From the NCBI GenBank assembly GCA_946405655.1, contig CAMJHX010000061.1:1-7540 (forward strand): DNA of 7,540 nt, in the 5' to 3' direction. Under the pieces are notes generated by a model. That model had not been told where the DNA came from and made no database searches. It was given only the letters and a program-made list of their open reading frames with translations. Shown here in pieces: positions 5,611-7,540 of the stretch. This DNA is from an uncultured Clostridia bacterium (GTDB taxonomy: Bacteria; Bacillota; Clostridia; Oscillospirales; Oscillospiraceae). Positions within the stretch are counted from its first letter, which is position 1; every line of letters starts with the position of its first letter. The position numbers and the translations under genes were made by a program.

Positions 5611-6977
5611 TTGGCTTCAGCCTCCTTTTTCGCTTCGGCTTCCTTCGCGGCGGCCTCGGCGCGGGCCTTTTCCTCGGCGGCGCGGGCGGCGAAGAGGAGC
5701 TTCGCGGTTTTGAAGGTGTGCGTCAGCGGCAGTCTGCCCGGGCAGTTGTAGGAGCAGCAGCCGCACTCGATGCAGTCGAGGATGTGGTACTTCTGCATCT
5801 TCTCGAAGTCACGCTTCTGGAAGTACTTGTACATGTAGACGGGCTCGAGCTTCATCGGGCAGACCTGCAGGCACTGGCCGCAGTGGATGCACGTCGGATT
5901 CTCGACGTTGCGGTCCTCTTCCTCGGTGAAGAACAGCAGACCCGCGGTGCCCTTGATGTTCACCGCGTCGATGTTCGAGCAGATGAGACCCATCATCGGG
6001 CCGCCGAGCACGATCTTGCGGGGCTCCTTGACGAAGCCGCCGACCTGCTCGACCATGTAGCGGATCGGGGTGCCGACGCGCACCGTGGCGTTCACGCTCT
6101 TGCCGAGCGCGCTGCCGCCCATCGTGAGCGTACGCTGGAAGCAGGGAACGCCCTCATAGCAGGCGCGGTAGATGGCATAAGCCGTCTGCGTGCTGATGAC
6201 GTTGCAGCCGACGCCCGCCGGCAGACCGCCGGGCTTGACCTCGCGGTTCGTGATGGCCTTAATCTGCAGCTTCTCACCGCCCTGGGGGTACTTGACCTCC
6301 TCGGGCACGATCTCCACGCCGTACTGCGCGGGGTTCTTGGAGTTGAGCAGATCGATCGCGTCCTGCTTGTTCTTCTCGATGCCGTAGTAGGCCTTGTCGA
6401 GACCGGAGGCGATGCGGGCAAGCTGAATGCCCTTTAAGAGCTCTTCCGGATGCAGACGCATGGTCCAGTGGTCGCCGTTGAGGTACGGCTCGCACTCGGC
6501 GCCGTTGATGATGAGCGTGTCGACCTTGCCGAGACCGCCGCGGATCTTGAACGCGGTGGGGAACATGGCGCCGCCCATGCCGACGATGCCGGCTTCGCGA
6601 ATGCGCGTGAGAATGGCTTCCTGATCCTGCAGCTCCGCCTCGGTCAGCGGGGCCAGATCGGTACATGGGGTGTCCTGATAGTCATTTTCGATTACCACGG
6701 CCGGGATGTTGTCCCCAAGGGGATGGGGTCTCGGCTCGATGGCGATGACCTTGCCGGACACGGGCGAATGAATCGGGGCGGAAACCGGCGCGGGATTGTC
6801 GCCGATCTTCTGGCCCATCGTCACATAGTCGCCCACCGCGACGATCGGCTTGCACGGCGCACCGATGTGCTGCGCCATGGGCACGATGACCTGCGGCGGC
6901 GGCGTAATGGAGATCACCGGAACGTCCGGCGCCTTCATGTAGTTCGGATGAACTCCGCCATGATACTTAAAGGGCAT
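5607..6977 (-). CDS. rnfC: Rnf complex subunit RnfC, NADH/NAD+-reacting iron-sulfur flavoprotein
   Basis: RnfC is the cytoplasmic subunit where NAD+ is reduced. With the ATG at 6977 the protein has 456 residues, beginning MPFKYHGGVHP as expected for the family. It has an N-terminal biotinyl-lipoyl-like region (about 40-80), then the nucleotide/FMN-binding region homologous to complex I NuoF: GMGGAMFPT at 133-141 and NGAECEPYLNGD at 158-169. Two [4Fe-4S] motifs follow: C363/366/369/373 and C402/405/408/412. The C-terminus (about 432-456) is Ala/Glu/Lys-rich. I prefer ATG 6977 over ATG 6983 and GTG 6986 because AGAGAGG lies 8 bases before 6977, while the upstream codons overlap or touch that site. 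It is the first gene of the operon and overlaps rnfD by 4 bases. Confidence 0.96.
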   Translation of the reverse strand: MPFKYHGGVHPNYMKAPDVPVISITPPPQVIVPMAQHIGAPCKPIVAVGDYVTMGQKIGDNPAPVSAPIHSPVSGKVIAIEPRPHPLGDNIPAVVIENDYQDTPCTDLAPLTEAELQDQEAILTRIREAGIVGMGGAMFPTAFKIRGGLGKVDTLIINGAECEPYLNGDHWTMRLHPEELLKGIQLARIASGLDKAYYGIEKNKQDAIDLLNSKNPAQYGVEIVPEEVKYPQGGEKLQIKAITNREVKPGGLPAGVGCNVISTQTAYAIYRACYEGVPCFQRTLTMGGSALGKSVNATVRVGTPIRYMVEQVGGFVKEPRKIVLGGPMMGLICSNIDAVNIKGTAGLLFFTEEEDRNVENPTCIHCGQCLQVCPMKLEPVYMYKYFQKRDFEKMQKYHILDCIECGCCSYNCPGRLPLTHTFKTAKLLFAARAAEEKARAEAAAKEAEAKKEAEAK

Positions 6978-7008
6978 TTGCATCACCTCTCTATTTTATG
7001 ACTAAGAT

Positions 7009-7037
7009 ATTCTATCACAACCGCATTCACAAGTCCA
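7009..7037 (-). promoter_or_regulatory. Promoter of the rnfCDGEAB operon
   Basis: Read on the minus strand, TGGACT (7032-7037) and TAGAAT (7009-7014) are 17 bases apart. The -10 is preceded by TGA, giving an extended TGnTAGAAT element. Transcription would start near 7002, leaving a leader of about 25 bases that is little more than the ribosome binding site of rnfC. No riboswitch or attenuator fits in so short a leader. TTGTGA occurs twice in direct orientation over this promoter (7027-7032 and 7015-7020, 12 bases apart). Confidence 0.6.
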
Positions 7038-7057
7038 CCAAAAACAAAGCTTTGCAC

Positions 7058-7075
7058 TAATTTAAATATTAACAA
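7058..7075. promoter_or_regulatory. Possible Rex-like operator upstream of the rnf promoter
   Basis: TTAACAA (7069-7075) is an exact half of the clostridial Rex consensus TTGTTAAnnnnTTAACAA. The other half at the required spacing (TAATTTA, 7058-7064) matches only 4 of 7 bases. The site lies about 20 bases upstream of the -35. Rex is an NADH/NAD+-sensing repressor, so control of an NAD+-reducing complex would make sense. The match is imperfect in AT-rich DNA and may be chance. Confidence 0.22.
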
Positions 7076-7190
7076 AGCTGCCAAAACGTGAGCATTTTCA
7101 ATCGTTTTTGCCAATTTTTCAGCAGTTTCGCAAGCAGTTGTCTCCTTTTGCGGCATGATGTATTATTTTGTTGAAAATCAAAATAGAGGG

Positions 7191-7219
7191 TTAACAAAGA
7201 CCGCAAAATCGGGTAGAAT
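7191..7219 (+). promoter_or_regulatory. Rightward promoter ahead of the repeat element
   Basis: TTAACA (7191-7196) and TAGAAT (7214-7219) each match the housekeeping consensus at 5 of 6 positions and are exactly 17 bases apart. Transcription would start around 7226, at the left edge of the inverted-repeat element, and run through it to the gene at 7487. It is the only good plus-strand promoter I see before that gene. Confidence 0.55.
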
Positions 7220-7226
7220 AAGAAAG

Positions 7227-7254
7227 TTAGGAATGAGGAATTAGGAATTAGGAA
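7227..7254 (+). repeat. Left terminal array of 7-bp TTAGGAA units
   Basis: Four units in a row: TTAGGAA, TGAGGAA, TTAGGAA, TTAGGAA. Only the second differs, by one base. The array is the complement of the right-hand array. Confidence 0.9.
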
Positions 7255-7416
7255 TTGACAGTCGGTTGCTGCGCAGAACCTGTTTTGTCATCCTGAGCTT
7301 GTCGAAGGATCTTGGCACCGCAGCAAGAGAGAACCTGCAGCCTCTATCCATCTGCGCTGCCAAGATTCTTCGACTTAAGCACTTCGTGCTCCGCTCAGAA
7401 TGACAAACTCGGAAAA

Positions 7417-7451
7417 TTCCTAATTCCTAATTCCTAACTCCTAACTCCTAA
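7417..7451 (-). repeat. Right terminal array of 7-bp TTAGGAA units (inverted)
   Basis: On the plus strand the units read TTCCTAA three times and then CTCCTAA twice. That makes five units against four on the left. The two outer units share one base change (TTAGGAG on the other strand), which suggests that unit was duplicated locally. Confidence 0.9.
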
Positions 7452-7486
7452 TTGAACTTTCCCCTCACGCAAGGAGGTCATCCGAC

Positions 7487-7540
7487 ATGCTCACCCCCTG
7501 GGGCGAACAATTCAATCCTGCCGCGCCGCTGCCGGAGTAT
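7487..7540 (+). CDS. Start of a probable family 2 glycoside hydrolase (cut by window edge)
   Basis: Only 18 residues are visible: MLTPWGEQFNPAAPLPEY. A strong ribosome binding site, AAGGAGGTC (7471-7479), lies 9 bases before the ATG, so the start is well supported. The W-G-E followed by LPEY spacing is what I recognise from N-termini of family 2 glycoside hydrolases (beta-galactosidase/beta-glucuronidase type) in Firmicutes, which typically continue LPEYPRPQ. If so, the gene has to do with polysaccharide or glycoside breakdown and is unrelated to the divergent rnf operon. The existence of the gene is likely; the family is a guess from very little sequence. Confidence 0.5.
   Translation, partial: MLTPWGEQFNPAAPLPEY

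Larger units (their letters stand above)
7222..7461. mobile_element. MITE-like palindromic repeat element, about 240 bp, non-coding
   Basis: The element is a long imperfect inverted repeat. Outermost are GAAAGTT (7222-7228) and its complement AACTTTC (7455-7461). Inside these lie TTAGGAA arrays in opposite orientation (7227-7254 and 7417-7451). Further in, TTTGTCATCCTGAGC (7284-7298) pairs with GCTCAGAATGACAAA (7393-7407), and TCGAAGGATCTTGGCA (7302-7317) pairs with TGCCAAGATTCTTCGA (7358-7373), each with one mismatch. The right arm has an extra small hairpin, AGCAC-TTC-GTGCT (7378-7390). There is no transposase or open frame, so movement would need an enzyme supplied elsewhere. No clear target-site duplication was found. 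I recall similar palindromic repeats as widespread in gut Oscillospirales genomes; that recall is not checked here. Confidence 0.75.
6978..7486. other. Divergent intergenic region between rnfC and the glycoside hydrolase-like gene
   Basis: This 509-base stretch holds no convincing gene. From rnfC outward it has the rnf promoter, the 10-bp palindrome CAAAGCTTTG (7045-7054), and AT-rich DNA in which AACAAAGCT occurs twice (7043-7051 and 7071-7079). Then come a rightward promoter (7191-7219), the inverted-repeat element (7222-7461) and the ribosome binding site of the next gene. The segment 7080-7190 shows nothing I can name. A 25-codon reading frame from ATG 7155 lacks a ribosome binding site. 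Confidence 0.8.

Noticed and set aside
1881..5751. Long plus-strand reading frames opposite the rnf genes (for example 1881-3569, 3293-4675, 4570-5751)
   Set aside because: They are low-complexity, Ala/Asp/Glu/Gly/Arg/His-rich and arise from the GC-rich codon use of the real minus-strand genes. They lack ribosome binding sites and known domains, and they run across several rnf gene borders.
6978..6986. Earlier rnfC starts at GTG 6986 or ATG 6983
   Set aside because: Both overlap or touch the AGAGAGGTG ribosome binding site. ATG 6977 has an 8-base gap and gives the usual RnfC N-terminus.
6978..7008. Riboswitch or attenuator ahead of rnfC
   Set aside because: The predicted leader is only about 25 bases and shows no conserved structure.
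7155..7232. 25-codon frame from ATG 7155
   Set aside because: No ribosome binding site, no recognisable product, and it runs into the repeat array.
7227..7451. Tandem 7-bp arrays considered as a CRISPR or as an origin iteron set
   Set aside because: Units abut without spacers, so it is not a CRISPR. The two arrays are inverted ends of one palindromic element, with no replication gene or DnaA-box cluster nearby.
1..7540. tRNA or rRNA genes
   Set aside because: No cloverleaf with a T-loop GTTCGAnnC motif or rRNA segment was seen in any non-coding stretch.

Overview
The window is GC-rich and coding-dense, with Gram-positive style ribosome binding sites (AAAGGAGG). It carries a six-gene rnfCDGEAB operon in the order usual for anaerobic Firmicutes, a sporulation/vegetative-type D-Ala-D-Ala carboxypeptidase, and a palindromic repeat of a kind I associate with gut Oscillospirales. 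The most likely source is an anaerobic gut clostridium (Clostridia, probably Oscillospirales). The lineage is inference; the gene content is read directly.

Layout, left to right. Positions 1-259 (minus strand) hold the first 86 codons of a response regulator, cut by the window edge. A divergent intergenic region (260-369) carries a good plus-strand promoter for dacF (370-1836, plus), a secreted penicillin-binding-protein-5-like DD-carboxypeptidase with an unusual basic, Gln/Glu-rich C-terminal tail after its membrane helix. A compact hairpin (1843-1869) serves as terminator between dacF and the convergent rnf operon. From 6977 down to 1887 on the minus strand lie rnfC, rnfD, rnfG, rnfE, rnfA and rnfB, each either overlapping the next by 4 bases (ATGA) or separated by exactly 12 bases. 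Together they encode the complete membrane-bound ferredoxin:NAD+ oxidoreductase: RnfB takes electrons from reduced ferredoxin, the RnfA/RnfE membrane pair and the covalent-flavin subunits RnfG and RnfD carry them across and back, RnfC reduces NAD+, and the energy drives Na+ or H+ export.

The 509-base stretch 6978-7486 is AT-rich near rnfC and holds two divergent promoters: one for rnf (7009-7037, minus) and one reading right (7191-7219, plus). Next to them is a roughly 240-bp inverted-repeat element (7222-7461) with arrays of 7-bp TTAGGAA units at both ends. The last 54 bases start a plus-strand gene whose first 18 residues resemble the N-terminus of family 2 glycoside hydrolases.

The core genes belong to well-described families, and I do not see a new multi-gene system. 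The points most worth a second look are: the Lys/Glu-rich tails of RnfC, RnfD and RnfE, whose codons form the ribosome binding site of the next gene; the palindromic repeat placed between a promoter and the gene it would serve; the direct repeats over the rnf promoter; and residue changes near the flavin and iron-sulfur sites of RnfG, RnfA and RnfE.
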